Position numbers and translations under genes: made by a program. A DNA stretch of 31,055 bases, from IMG/VR virus record IMGVR_UViG_3300046010_005374, positions 1 to 31,055 of that record; one strand, given 5' to 3'. Positions within the stretch are counted from its first letter, which is position 1; every line of letters begins with the position of its first letter. The notes beneath the pieces are model-generated. The model was given only the letters and a program-made list of their open reading frames with translations, searched no databases and had not been told where the DNA came from. Below, one piece after another: positions 13,552 through 22,112 of the stretch. This stretch comes from a virus.

Positions 13552-15414
13552 ATGGGTATTACGTTTAATCCGTTATCAGGTCAATTTGATAATACAGGGC
13601 CTAAGACTTCCCCCGGTGGTTCTACCACGCAGGTGCAATATAACGATGCAGGAGTCTTTGGAGCGTCAGCAGCTTTTACTTACATAGATAATCCAGCATC
13701 GGGGTCAGATAGTGCGCTTCTTAATATTTCAAAAAACTTAAATAGAACTGGAATAGATGTAGACAGCGAAACGTTTGCAGCAAAATACTATCTAACATCC
13801 TCTGATGACCTACAAGCAACAAACGATGGTTCGATACTCCAAGGGGCAAGCTCTAATAATTTCTATTTCAACGGAACTGTAGAAGCTGGAGGGGCTGTCT
13901 TATCTGACCAAAAGCTGGGTAGCTTTAATCAGCTAGCTACTAACGGAATCTATTCCATACAAAATGCAAGTTCAGATTATTATCTTTCACTAACCGCAGG
14001 GTTAAACCAAGTAGTAGGAAATCAAGTTGTAATTGATGCAAGTTCCGATTCTCCAAATATTGATTTCATTGGAAGTAATAATACTTGCTCAGGTTTTGTC
14101 ACTAATAATGGAACAGGTACTCCTACTATAAGATTTATAGGGGTTAAGGGCACAGGAGTAAGACCAGCAGGTGCGGCAGCGCAAGAAGCTATTGGCGGGG
14201 ACTTTACAGGAAGCGGCGCAACTGCAAACTACGGAGTAAAAGCGCAAGGTACAACAGCGGCAGTTTATGCGACAGGTCACTATCTTTTTTCAGCAGCTAA
14301 CACTTACGATCTAGGTACTGTAACAAACATTGCAAGAACAATTTATACAAAACGAATTGACTTAAGTACTGCGACAACATCATCGGACGGTGTTGTTATC
14401 GGAGGAGGTAGATTTTATCAAGATATAGCAACTTCAGGAAGCGGTGGTACTTTAATCAATCCAAGGGTTCAATTTAGAACTGCTAACCTATTAATTAGTG
14501 CACCGACTCACACATCGAGTACTGCAAACGAGTTTGCGCTTCAAGCACAAAAAACATTTACCCCCGTTGCTAACACATCAGGAAGATTGTGGGGGCTGAA
14601 CTTTTCAGTTGCAGGGTCAGGCGGTTTTAACTTTACGGATGCAACATCTTCAATCGTTGGAGTTGAAGGAACAGTCTCTAATAACTCAACCGGCACAGTG
14701 AGTGCTATGTCAGGCGCGATTCTATTTAATTCTCTTGGTGCAAACTCAGTAACTACTCGTTATGCAGGGCTTGATGTCTATGGGGTTGATGTTTCAGGAG
14801 CAGCAGGAACCGGAGCAACTGTTACAGAAGCAGCAGGAATAATTCTTAGAATGGGGCGAAGCTCTGGCAACACTTCTTTGGGCAATGTAACAAGTCTTTG
14901 GGGTGTTCAGCATAGGGCATCTACTTGGTCAGGCACAGGGCACATGACTAACCAGTACGGGATGGCTTACACATCCGGCGGTACGATGAACTCTATTACC
15001 GCCAATAGCCAAGTTAGAAAATATATAGAAGTGCCAGCGATGCCAGATCCGGGCGCTTTTACTGGAACTACCGTTGTCGGTTTGGATTTTCTTGGAACTG
15101 GCGGAACCAATAGGGATGGTATTAGATTCGGCGGAGATACAAACCTTTATAGGAGTGCCGCTAACACTCTAAGAACTGATGATAGTTTTGTTGCTACTGG
15201 TACAGTTACAGGCTCAAACCTTTCAGGTACAAATACAGGCGACCAGACAACTATCGTTGGAATCACTGGCACAATGTCGCAATTTAATACTGCGGTAACA
15301 GATGGGAATATACTTTTCAATGACGAACAAGGTTTAGGTTTTAGATTTGAAAATAGAACTTCTGATCCGGGCTCTCCCACGGTGGGACAAGTTTGGTTAA
15401 GAACAGATTTATAA
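13552..15414 (+). CDS. Tail-fibre-like protein, 620 aa
   Basis: Long Gly/Thr/Ser/Ala-rich, beta-repetitive protein. Near the N-terminus STTQVQYNDAGVFGASAAFT is a segment widely seen in phage fibre and appendage proteins. The middle is a series of short glycine-turn strands, and the C-terminus holds GSNLSGTNTGDQTTIVGITG and SDPGSPTVGQVWLRTDL, also typical of virion fibre proteins. It has few cysteines and no enzyme motif. It likely forms a trimeric host-contact or decoration structure. Its position between portal and scaffold, not at the end of the tail genes, is uncommon. Confidence 0.6.
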   Translation: MGITFNPLSGQFDNTGPKTSPGGSTTQVQYNDAGVFGASAAFTYIDNPASGSDSALLNISKNLNRTGIDVDSETFAAKYYLTSSDDLQATNDGSILQGASSNNFYFNGTVEAGGAVLSDQKLGSFNQLATNGIYSIQNASSDYYLSLTAGLNQVVGNQVVIDASSDSPNIDFIGSNNTCSGFVTNNGTGTPTIRFIGVKGTGVRPAGAAAQEAIGGDFTGSGATANYGVKAQGTTAAVYATGHYLFSAANTYDLGTVTNIARTIYTKRIDLSTATTSSDGVVIGGGRFYQDIATSGSGGTLINPRVQFRTANLLISAPTHTSSTANEFALQAQKTFTPVANTSGRLWGLNFSVAGSGGFNFTDATSSIVGVEGTVSNNSTGTVSAMSGAILFNSLGANSVTTRYAGLDVYGVDVSGAAGTGATVTEAAGIILRMGRSSGNTSLGNVTSLWGVQHRASTWSGTGHMTNQYGMAYTSGGTMNSITANSQVRKYIEVPAMPDPGAFTGTTVVGLDFLGTGGTNRDGIRFGGDTNLYRSAANTLRTDDSFVATGTVTGSNLSGTNTGDQTTIVGITGTMSQFNTAVTDGNILFNDEQGLGFRFENRTSDPGSPTVGQVWLRTDL

Positions 15415-15424
15415 GGGAGAATTT

Positions 15425-15958
15425 ATGGCAGGATATTTTAGTGTTGGTGGATTTAGAACGTTAGGTACAGCGGCAACACCGCAGAACTTAATGACGATTG
15501 AAAATATTGATGCAACTAAGCTTGTTTGGATTAGAAGCATTACTGTTCAGATGGATGCAACGGCTGTGCTAGTTTCTGTTACTCCACAGATAAAGCTATC
15601 AAGAGCAACAGCGGTTCCAACAGGTGGTACAGCTCTAAACAAAGGGCAGTTTGATACAACAGCCGCTTCAAATGCTAATACAATTATTAGATGTGGAACT
15701 GCTTCAGATGGCGGTGCTGCTACAGCAATTACAGCAACAGCAGGAACTACTCTTTGGCAACAGTACGCTATGAGGATGCATACTGTAGTTGGACAAGTGT
15801 TACAGATTGATCAAATAGTTGCTCCTGAATTGGTAGCGTCTCAGAGTTTTATACTAAGACAAAACCAAGCGTTATTGGTTCAAATCGTAGCAAGTGCCGG
15901 AGCATCCAACCCTGCAACAAACCATTGGACTTGTAATATCGTTTGGGAAGAGGATTAA
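15425..15958 (+). CDS. Virion-type protein, paralogue A (177 aa)
   Basis: Beta-rich, uncharged protein beginning MAGYFSVGGFRTLGTAATPQ and ending CNIVWEED. It is clearly paralogous to the next gene: shared segments are ATPQNL/ATTQNL, IKLSRATAV/VKCSRATAI, RMHTVVGQVLQID/RMHTAVEQVVQMD and the final WEED. GGGAG precedes the ATG. No named family is recognised. Composition and location in the late operon suggest a surface or decoration protein. Confidence 0.65.
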   Translation: MAGYFSVGGFRTLGTAATPQNLMTIENIDATKLVWIRSITVQMDATAVLVSVTPQIKLSRATAVPTGGTALNKGQFDTTAASNANTIIRCGTASDGGAATAITATAGTTLWQQYAMRMHTVVGQVLQIDQIVAPELVASQSFILRQNQALLVQIVASAGASNPATNHWTCNIVWEED

Positions 15959-15962
15959 TTAA

Positions 15963-16739
15963 GTGGCGTTTAGTTTTAACGGCGCTATTCCCGGGTTAAT
16001 TGCTCTAGGGAATGACGCCACAACACAAAACCTATATACCCTTACTAACAAAGTGGGCTCGCGAGTTAATGTTTTAATTCGCAAAGCTATAGTGCAACTA
16101 GATACTATTGCAGCACTAGCAACCGTAATGCCGGTAGTAAAATGTAGTAGGGCAACAGCAATTAGTGGTGGAGCGATACTTAGCCCTTCTACTTATAACT
16201 CCACACAATCATCGAGCGCATCAGTTGAGATTAGAACGGCTGCTATGGATGGTTTCCCGATTACAGCAACTCAAGGAGATACTATCTATCAGAGTTATTG
16301 CGGAAGGATGCACACAGCAGTTGAGCAGGTGGTTCAGATGGATGAGTATGTATTGCCTAAATTAGTTAAGACGCAAGATTTTGTCGTTAGACCGGGAGAG
16401 TCAGTTTTGTTTCAAGCGGTAGGAGCAGCAACAACTAGTAACGCAAGATTGGCTAATTACTGGTGGGTAAATTGTGAATGGGAAGAAGATCCTATTTCTA
16501 CATTTGCTATTTCAGGCACAGTTACATTAAGTGCTGTACCAGTAACAGGGGCAATTGTCACAGTGATTGAAGCTGACGACATAAACATGACTAACCAAGT
16601 TTTAGTTGAAAAGATTGTCACAGGTGCAGGTGGTACTTGGGCGTCATCAATTAAAACAGGGAAAGTGGGAGCTGCATTTGTACAATATGAATCAGGAGGA
16701 ACATATTATACGGCGCCGGGGAGTCCGTATCTAGCATGA
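15963..16739 (+). CDS. Virion-type protein, paralogue B with extra C-terminal domain (258 aa)
   Basis: Residues about 1-176 repeat the fold of the preceding gene (same order of conserved segments, ending NCEWEED). Residues about 178-258 are an added domain, ISGTVTLSAVPVTGAIVTVI ... GTYYTAPGSPY, resembling a carboxypeptidase-regulatory-like beta-sandwich, a common carbohydrate- or surface-binding add-on. It starts with GTG at 15963 behind GAGG, and its stop overlaps the next ATG (ATGA). A tandem duplication followed by domain gain explains the pair. Confidence 0.65.
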   Translation: MAFSFNGAIPGLIALGNDATTQNLYTLTNKVGSRVNVLIRKAIVQLDTIAALATVMPVVKCSRATAISGGAILSPSTYNSTQSSSASVEIRTAAMDGFPITATQGDTIYQSYCGRMHTAVEQVVQMDEYVLPKLVKTQDFVVRPGESVLFQAVGAATTSNARLANYWWVNCEWEEDPISTFAISGTVTLSAVPVTGAIVTVIEADDINMTNQVLVEKIVTGAGGTWASSIKTGKVGAAFVQYESGGTYYTAPGSPYLA

Positions 16740-17155
16740 GTATTTATGTAGTGCCAGCACTAAATGCGGTTGATTTTGCGTTGACCTCGTTTACCCCTGC
16801 TGATACTACACCGTACGAAGTAGGGCTTACCCCGTACACAGTGCCAGCGTTAAATGCAGTTGATTTTGCGCTGGTTACTTACACGTTACCGACTTTTGTG
16901 GCGATTGATTGGGAGCTTTTACCCGGAGGGTTCCCGACTCAATATGCAGGATTAAGGTGCTTTTATGGGGGTACTGTAAAAGAACTTTGTTTGGTAGCAG
17001 AAGCGGACGCACCATCAGGAATGGGGGGAGTATTAAAGGTTGATAAGAATGGCACAACGTATGCGGTGTACTTGGTTGATACCTCAGACGGTGACGCATC
17101 GAGTGTTAGAATTAACACATCAACAGGAGTTAAGGCGATTAGATTGAAAACTTAA
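16736..17155 (+). CDS. Small virion-type protein with internal repeat, 139 aa
   Basis: Residues 6-16 and 36-46 are the same eleven residues, VPALNAVDFAL, thirty residues apart, with a degenerate third version (FVAIDWELL) near 54. The remainder (about 66-139) is a compact beta-rich domain with LRCFYGGTVKELCLVAEADA. The repeat segment resembles a docking or linker motif seen in phage surface proteins. It overlaps the previous gene by four bases (ATGA). Function not recognised. Confidence 0.6.
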   Translation: MSIYVVPALNAVDFALTSFTPADTTPYEVGLTPYTVPALNAVDFALVTYTLPTFVAIDWELLPGGFPTQYAGLRCFYGGTVKELCLVAEADAPSGMGGVLKVDKNGTTYAVYLVDTSDGDASSVRINTSTGVKAIRLKT

Positions 17156-17164
17156 AGGAATATT

Positions 17165-17401
17165 ATGAAACTAGCATTTACAATTAAAGACGATAAGGCA
17201 ACAGAAGTGTTGGAGGCTTTTTGTGCTCAACACGAATACAAACCAATTATCAACTCTCCGGAAGGATTAATACCTAATCCAGAAAGTAGGGATTTTTATG
17301 CTGAAAAGGTTATAAGAGAGTTTTTTATAGCTCCTTACAAGCAAAAGAAAGCACAAGAAGCGGTAAACGAGAGAATGGCGATGGTTAATCAAGACTTGTA
17401 A
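17165..17401 (+). CDS. Small hypothetical phage protein, 78 aa
   Basis: Begins MKLAFTIKDDKATEVLEAFC, then IPNPESRDFYAEKVIREFFI and a charged helical C-terminus. I recognise the overall pattern (MKL.FTI.D.KATE.LEAF ... IPNPES ... FA...IREF) as a recurrent small late protein of podovirus-like phages without a settled function. AAAGGA sits just before the ATG. The next gene starts right after the stop. Confidence 0.65.
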   Translation: MKLAFTIKDDKATEVLEAFCAQHEYKPIINSPEGLIPNPESRDFYAEKVIREFFIAPYKQKKAQEAVNERMAMVNQDL

Positions 17402-17629
17402 ATGACTTTAACCTTTTTTTTAAGACCAAGGAATTTTGGTGGGGGACACTCGATTCTTTATCGAGGTTATGCAGGGGAATATAAAAGAAAGAAAAAAAAG
17501 AAAATAGACAAACAACTAGACGCAATGTTTGGCGATGATAGACCAGGATTTTTGCAGCTAATGGATGATGATTATAACGCTAATTTAAAGAAAATATTGT
17601 TAGTAATGTTAATGGAGGACGATGACTAA
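17402..17629 (+). CDS. Small basic/acidic hypothetical protein, 75 aa
   Basis: N-terminal part MTLTFFLRPRNFGGG, a lysine run in the middle (KRKKKKKIDKQ) and an acidic C-terminus (LLVMLMEDDD). No domain is recognised. The ATG directly follows the previous stop with no ribosome site, so translation would depend on coupling; its 3' end carries the GGAGG used by the next gene. A plausible but weakly supported gene. Confidence 0.5.
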   Translation: MTLTFFLRPRNFGGGHSILYRGYAGEYKRKKKKKIDKQLDAMFGDDRPGFLQLMDDDYNANLKKILLVMLMEDDD

Positions 17630-18062
17630 GATAGTAAGTAGAACGATTGCAAAAGATGCTCCTTGGCCTTTTGAAAAGCAGGAATCAACGGGGAATAAAG
17701 GGCGATTTTATCGGTTTATTAATGGCGAGTTTGTTGAAGTAGTTCCAGACTATTCACCAAAAGAGCCAGTGGCACCGATGATAAAGTTTCCAACACCGAT
17801 GAATGATTTTCACCCAGTAACAGGTGAGTATGTAAGTGATTCCTCACATTTTAGAAGAATAAATAAAGAGTGTGGGGTAGAAGAGCGCGATATGTCACCA
17901 GTTGCGGCTAACGTTCCAGAGATGAAAGGAATTTCAGAAGATGACTATGCGCGTGATGTTGCAATAGCAAGAGAGCAAGTTATGTCAGGGACAGCGCCAC
18001 TAACAGATCACGATAAACATGTATGTAAACAAATTAATGAGAGGATTAAAAACCGCGTATGA
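17622..18062 (+). CDS. Hypothetical late protein, 146 aa
   Basis: Contains FHPVTGEYVSDSSHFRRINK, the type of segment (D.VTG.....S...FRR..K..G..E) found in small proteins encoded just upstream of scaffold genes in podovirus-like phages. The rest is hydrophilic. GGAGG lies five bases before the ATG, the best ribosome site in this stretch, and the stop overlaps the scaffold start (ATGA). Function unknown. Confidence 0.65.
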   Translation: MTKIVSRTIAKDAPWPFEKQESTGNKGRFYRFINGEFVEVVPDYSPKEPVAPMIKFPTPMNDFHPVTGEYVSDSSHFRRINKECGVEERDMSPVAANVPEMKGISEDDYARDVAIAREQVMSGTAPLTDHDKHVCKQINERIKNRV

Positions 18063-19189
18063 ATGATGAAATTGACACAATAGAAGATACCGTCGAAGAA
18101 ACGCCCGAAGAATCAACCACCACCGAAATGTCTGTAGAAGACGAGGTTAGAAAAGCTTATGAAGAAATTACTGGAGAAGAGTCTACTAGTGATGTTCCAG
18201 ACGATGTTGAAGAAGTACCAGAACAAGAAAGCAATAACCAAGAGAGCCAGGAAGTACAAAGTAGTGAGACGCCTAAAAGAGGTCGGGGACGACCAAGAAA
18301 AGAACCGGAACAACCAGTAGAATCGGTTGATCCTCCGGCTGATTGGGATGCTGAAGGTAAAGAGACTTTTAGAGAATTGCCAGCAGTTGCGCAAAAGCAA
18401 ATTAAAAGAATTGCTGACGAGTATCAAAAATGGCGCAGACAAAACGCAAGTGAGCAGACAAGAGTTGTAAAAGAATATCAATCTAAAGCTGAAGAACTTG
18501 AGCCAGCGTTAAGGGTTGTTAGGGGATTTTTGCCAAGATGGGCAGCTGAAGGAATGACACCGGAAGCGGCTTTATCAAAGCTTGCAGCGTTTAACGAACT
18601 AGCTATCAAAGATCCAGATACTGCTTTAGAACAACTAGCCGCAGCTACTGGAAGACAGATAGAGATAAAAAACAGACAAACTCAAAGTCAGCCACAAAAT
18701 AATTCCTTGACACAACGGCCTATTGATGTTAATGCTGAAGTGGAAAGGGTTATCAATGCCCGTATACAGCAAGCCCAAGTGCAAACTTTGGCTCAAGCTA
18801 TAGACGATGCACATAACTCTTTAAAGAATGAGGTAAACGGTTTGGGTAGGTATTCTTATCCAGATTTTCATAACCCTCAATTCGAATCCGACCTTGTGCC
18901 ACTGGTCGAGCGTATACTGGGTTCCAACCCCGATTTAGATCCGAAAGAAGCTATTAGGCGAGCCTATATAGCATCTGGAGGAAGATATTTCGGCGGCAAT
19001 ACCCAAAACGGCGCGACGACAACCAGACCCGTAGGAACGAATCGAAACAATTTAGCAGCCGCAAGACGCGCAGCAACTTCTGTTTCTGGTTCCTTTGGTG
19101 GTAATTCGGCACAAATTCCCGAAGCAAGACCTGGAGAATCAGTAGAAGAAACTGTTAAGCGTACTTACGGTTATATATTTAATCGATAG
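18059..19189 (+). CDS. Scaffolding protein
   Basis: 376 residues with scaffold features: a very acidic N-terminus (residues 1-75, mostly Glu/Asp/Ser/Thr), a short basic KRGRGRPRK stretch like an AT-hook (about 75-83), PPADWDAEGKETFRELP, then a long helical Gln/Ala-rich region (about 105-270), and a C-terminal helical portion. It is encoded directly before the major capsid gene, the standard position. It would shape the procapsid and leave before maturation. The basic stretch is an unusual addition that could contact nucleic acid or coat protein. Confidence 0.75.
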   Translation: MNDEIDTIEDTVEETPEESTTTEMSVEDEVRKAYEEITGEESTSDVPDDVEEVPEQESNNQESQEVQSSETPKRGRGRPRKEPEQPVESVDPPADWDAEGKETFRELPAVAQKQIKRIADEYQKWRRQNASEQTRVVKEYQSKAEELEPALRVVRGFLPRWAAEGMTPEAALSKLAAFNELAIKDPDTALEQLAAATGRQIEIKNRQTQSQPQNNSLTQRPIDVNAEVERVINARIQQAQVQTLAQAIDDAHNSLKNEVNGLGRYSYPDFHNPQFESDLVPLVERILGSNPDLDPKEAIRRAYIASGGRYFGGNTQNGATTTRPVGTNRNNLAAARRAATSVSGSFGGNSAQIPEARPGESVEETVKRTYGYIFNR

Positions 19190-19211
19190 TTTAATTTAAT
19201 AGTTTAATAAA

Positions 19212-20201
19212 ATGGCAGAACCAGGATTAAGCGAACTCATTACCACAACTTTGAGAAATCGCACAAAAGTCTTAAAAGACAACGTAACAAATAACAACGT
19301 AGTCTTTGCAAAAGGAAAAGAGTTTGGAATGTTCGAAGCAGTTTCGGGCGGTCGTACTCTTATCGAAGAGCAAAGCTACGATGAAAACGATTCATTTATG
19401 TGGTATCAAGGAAGTGAATTACTTTCTACCGCATACAACCCAACAATGACAGCTCCAGAGTTTAACTGGAAGCAAGCAGCCGTAGCTGTTACAGCTTCTG
19501 GACTAGAGCAGCGTCAAAACTCAGGGCCTGAAGGAGTTATCAAGCTTGTTGCATCACGATTAAAAATTGCAGAAGCAACTATGCAAAACCAACTAAACGC
19601 AGCGGTATTCGGTGACGGTACTGGAAGCGGTGGTAAAACTCTTGGTGGTCTTGATCTTCTTGTTGCTAAAACTCCTACTAACGTAGTTGGTGGAATTGAT
19701 AGAAATACAGCAGGCGGAGCGTACTATAAGAACTATACTTACGGTGTAGTGGCTAACTTAGGTGTTGCAGCTTCTGCTTCTAACATCAAGTTAATTACTA
19801 ACCTTGCTAAGATTAGTACTACTCGTGGTAATGACGGTGCAAACCTAATTATTGCAGGTAATAACTATTACAACTACTTCCTACAAGCTGCTCAAGCTAC
19901 TCAGATGTTAACTACTGACCCAACACTTGCAAAACTTGGATATGAGAATATCGTGTTCTCTGGTATCCCAGTAGCGCTTGGAGGCGGTGTTAACTTTGGT
20001 GGTGAGACTTTAATTGGGGACAACGAAATGTATGTTCTTAACTTGAAGTACTTAAAGCTTAAATACCATAGAGATTGCTTTATGGATCCTCTAGAAGAAA
20101 GATTGTCAATTAACCAAGACGCAATGATTAAATACCTTGCGTTTATGGGTAACATGACTATGTCAATCGGAAAACTACAAGGTAGAGTTTTTGATTCTTA
20201 A
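19212..20201 (+). CDS. Major capsid protein
   Basis: 329 residues starting MAEPGLSELITTTLRNRTKV. Segments SGGRTLIEEQSYDENDSFMW, PEFNWKQAAVAVTASGLEQR and DGTGSGGKTLGGLDLLV match a known family of HK97-fold coat proteins from podovirus- and siphovirus-type phages, including the N-terminal helix, E-loop-like strand and long spine helix (ASRLKIAEATMQNQLNAAV). The 3' end has RLSINQDAMIKYLAFMGNMT, also typical. Located between the scaffold and a small possible decoration protein. No strong ribosome site; the ATG is preceded by AATAAA. Confidence 0.9.
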   Translation: MAEPGLSELITTTLRNRTKVLKDNVTNNNVVFAKGKEFGMFEAVSGGRTLIEEQSYDENDSFMWYQGSELLSTAYNPTMTAPEFNWKQAAVAVTASGLEQRQNSGPEGVIKLVASRLKIAEATMQNQLNAAVFGDGTGSGGKTLGGLDLLVAKTPTNVVGGIDRNTAGGAYYKNYTYGVVANLGVAASASNIKLITNLAKISTTRGNDGANLIIAGNNYYNYFLQAAQATQMLTTDPTLAKLGYENIVFSGIPVALGGGVNFGGETLIGDNEMYVLNLKYLKLKYHRDCFMDPLEERLSINQDAMIKYLAFMGNMTMSIGKLQGRVFDS

Positions 20202-20228
20202 TTTTTAAAATAGAGGAGAAATAATAAA

Positions 20229-20738
20229 ATGGCTATTTCAGCTTTAACAAGTGCAGATATTTTCCCAACGGATGGATCTGTTCGCATTGACTTTACGCAA
20301 GTTGATGACGAGGCGATATTCGCGGTAAATGGCACTGAAGTAATGACAAATAAAGGCCCTGCGGTTTACTGCAAGGTTGGAGCGGGCAACGTGATTGCTG
20401 GTTCTTACTGCGCTTTGAGCCAAGTGGTTGCAACTGGAGTTGTTACAGCAACTGAAGAGGATACAACTACTTCTGGGTCAGCGCCAAGAAAAGGTTGTAT
20501 TGCAATTGCTCCAGCAAGTGCGAACAAATTTGCATGGTTCCTACGTGGACCATTCGATAGGGTTCCTGTCGATGTTGCAAACAGTGTATCCAGCCTAGCG
20601 GCTGCAACTACTACTGGAACAGCAGGACAACTGGGAGCTGGTGGGGACACTGTTCTTGGTTTGTATTTAATAGAAGCTTCTGGTGCTTCAGGCTTGACAG
20701 CTTGCAGTGCAGCTCTTCCATTAGGTACTAATATCTAA
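20229..20738 (+). CDS. Possible head decoration protein, 169 aa
   Basis: Ala/Gly/Thr/Val-rich beta protein (AVYCKVGAGNVIAGSYCALS, SAPRKGCIAIAPASANKFAW, TVLGLYLIEASGASGLTACS) with no enzymatic motif. Sequence character and position right after the coat gene fit a head decoration or stabilising protein (DUF2190-like in style, not confirmed). GAGGAG precedes the ATG. A strong hairpin follows the stop. Confidence 0.6.
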   Translation: MAISALTSADIFPTDGSVRIDFTQVDDEAIFAVNGTEVMTNKGPAVYCKVGAGNVIAGSYCALSQVVATGVVTATEEDTTTSGSAPRKGCIAIAPASANKFAWFLRGPFDRVPVDVANSVSSLAAATTTGTAGQLGAGGDTVLGLYLIEASGASGLTACSAALPLGTNI

Positions 20739-20743
20739 TTGAT

Positions 20744-20770
20744 ATAGGGGGGCAATTAAGCCCCCCTATT
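20744..20770 (+). terminator. Strong hairpin after the capsid genes
   Basis: ATAGGGGGGC at 20744-20753 pairs perfectly with GCCCCCCTAT at 20760-20769 around a six-base loop (AATTAA). The stem is ten pairs, seven of them G-C. The following TAACTTAAT has no clean T-run, so it may terminate only in part. It separates the capsid genes from the next structural block and would give higher mRNA levels for the coat genes. Confidence 0.6.
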
Positions 20771-20788
20771 AACTTAATACAAGGATTT

Positions 20789-21445
20789 ATGAGCTTAAAT
20801 ACTTTTCCAGAGGAGTGGCAATCAGCAACAACTCCTACACAACTAGGTCAGGCTGCTCAATTTGGCCATGACTCGCAACTATTCGTAAAGTTTTATAACG
20901 AAAAAGTTTACAACCATATAGAATCAGAAAAAGCAGGATTTAAAGTATTCGACGATAAAGAATATGTTCATATTATGCGCCCAGGAGATAGAACTTGGAG
21001 CGTTAAAAGACCTGTAAAACAATCTGATTTAAGAAGATTTCCTTTACAATATGAAGCTTTTAAAACAGGAAAAACAGAAAAACTAGGTATTCCAATAGCG
21101 CAATGGGATATTCCTGGATTATCCGAAGGCGAGATTTCGATTTTTAAAGCTTACGGTATTGAATACGTTCACCAAGTAGCACAGATGAACGAAGTGCAAC
21201 AACAATCGCTAGGCGTTAATGCTAAATATCTTGTTTCTAGAGCAAAGCTAGAAGTACAAGAGCAGAACGCAATTCAGCAAAATACTGAATTACAAGCGAA
21301 ACTTGACGAGGTATCTGCAAAACATCGTGCTGAAATGCAAGAGATGGAAGAAAGACTTTTAGCATTGATGGCGACAAAGTCAGCAGAGTCTGCACAGAAA
21401 GAAGTTAAGGAAAAAAAAGTTAAATCAGGATTTTTAGAGGATTAA
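20789..21445 (+). CDS. Hypothetical structural protein with C-terminal coiled coil, 218 aa
   Basis: Sequence pattern FVKFYNEKVYNHIESEKAGF, FDDKEYVHIMRPGDRTWSVK and PVKQSDLRRFPLQYEAFKTG is one I recognise from a recurrent head/connector-region family in podovirus-like phages, without a settled function. Around 110-150 LSEGEISIFKAYGIEYVHQV resembles a helix-hairpin-helix-like segment, and residues about 150-205 form a coiled coil (LQAKLDEVSAKHRAEMQEME), ending in a basic tail. AAGGA precedes the ATG. Confidence 0.65.
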   Translation: MSLNTFPEEWQSATTPTQLGQAAQFGHDSQLFVKFYNEKVYNHIESEKAGFKVFDDKEYVHIMRPGDRTWSVKRPVKQSDLRRFPLQYEAFKTGKTEKLGIPIAQWDIPGLSEGEISIFKAYGIEYVHQVAQMNEVQQQSLGVNAKYLVSRAKLEVQEQNAIQQNTELQAKLDEVSAKHRAEMQEMEERLLALMATKSAESAQKEVKEKKVKSGFLED

Positions 21446-21449
21446 TTAA

Positions 21450-21944
21450 ATGAAAAATATTTATTTATTTGTTTTATTTGTTTTATTAGCGCCATCGGTA
21501 GCATTATCACAAAATAATGTTAACGATTTAATGGGGCTTAGAATGTCGGCAGAATTAGCTAGTAAAATCGACCAGATTTATTCTAGCAATATTACAACTG
21601 ACCCTAAGTTTGCAGCTGGTATACAACCTAAATTTCCAGCGGCGGCGGTAATTACGCCATCAACAAGTGTACCAACGCCTAGCGCTGGAAATACTTTGAG
21701 CAACAGAAGAACAATTGTTGCAGCAGGGGCGCCGACAGCAGCATTTGTAGTACTACCAAGAGCTACTGAAGTTGTTGGTGAAACTTTTACGGTATTAAAC
21801 CAAGGGTCAAACCCAGTAGCGATAGTGCCGCAAACCGGAAGTATCAACGTATCAGGAGCATTAACGCCGTTTCCTTGTACTACTCTTAAAGAGTGTCAAT
21901 GTACTGGTTTAACTAACTCCACGTTTAGCTGTTCGCAACAATAA
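21450..21944 (+). CDS. Signal-peptide protein with beta-rich domain, 164 aa
   Basis: The N-terminus MKNIYLFVLFVLLAPSVALS is a textbook Sec signal peptide with cleavage expected after ALS, unusual among virion genes. The mature part is Ala/Thr/Pro-rich, then a beta-rich segment (RTIVAAGAPTAAFVVLPRAT, VVGETFTVLNQGSNPVAIVP), and a C-terminus with four cysteines (FPCTTLKECQCTGLTNSTFS C) that could form disulphides in the periplasm. GAGG precedes the ATG. It may be exported rather than packaged, for example into the host envelope, but the role is unknown. Confidence 0.6.
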   Translation: MKNIYLFVLFVLLAPSVALSQNNVNDLMGLRMSAELASKIDQIYSSNITTDPKFAAGIQPKFPAAAVITPSTSVPTPSAGNTLSNRRTIVAAGAPTAAFVVLPRATEVVGETFTVLNQGSNPVAIVPQTGSINVSGALTPFPCTTLKECQCTGLTNSTFSCSQQ

Positions 21945-22111
21945 TGCATCCTTTAGCAGCTTTTATAGTGGGAATGTGTGCAATGGCTTTAACTTTTAGC
22001 GCGGTACAAGTATCGCCAACAAAAGGAGAAATTGCACACGCTTTTCAACAAAGAGATCAGGCTATAAATATTTTAGTTGATGAAATTAATAAACTAAAAA
22101 AGAAAAAATAA
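21944..22111 (+). CDS. 55-residue membrane-anchored small protein
   Basis: Frame MHPLAAFIVGMCAMALTFSA, then VQVSPTKGEIAHAFQQRDQA and INILVDEINKLKKKK. An N-terminal transmembrane segment is followed by a helical tail ending in five lysine-rich residues. The start overlaps the previous stop by one base (TAATG), and the stop lies one base before the next ATG, so it fits the gap perfectly. With the upstream signal-peptide protein it could form a small envelope pair (lysis or exclusion are guesses). No family is recognised. Confidence 0.5.
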   Translation: MHPLAAFIVGMCAMALTFSAVQVSPTKGEIAHAFQQRDQAINILVDEINKLKKKK

Positions 22112-22112
22112 A

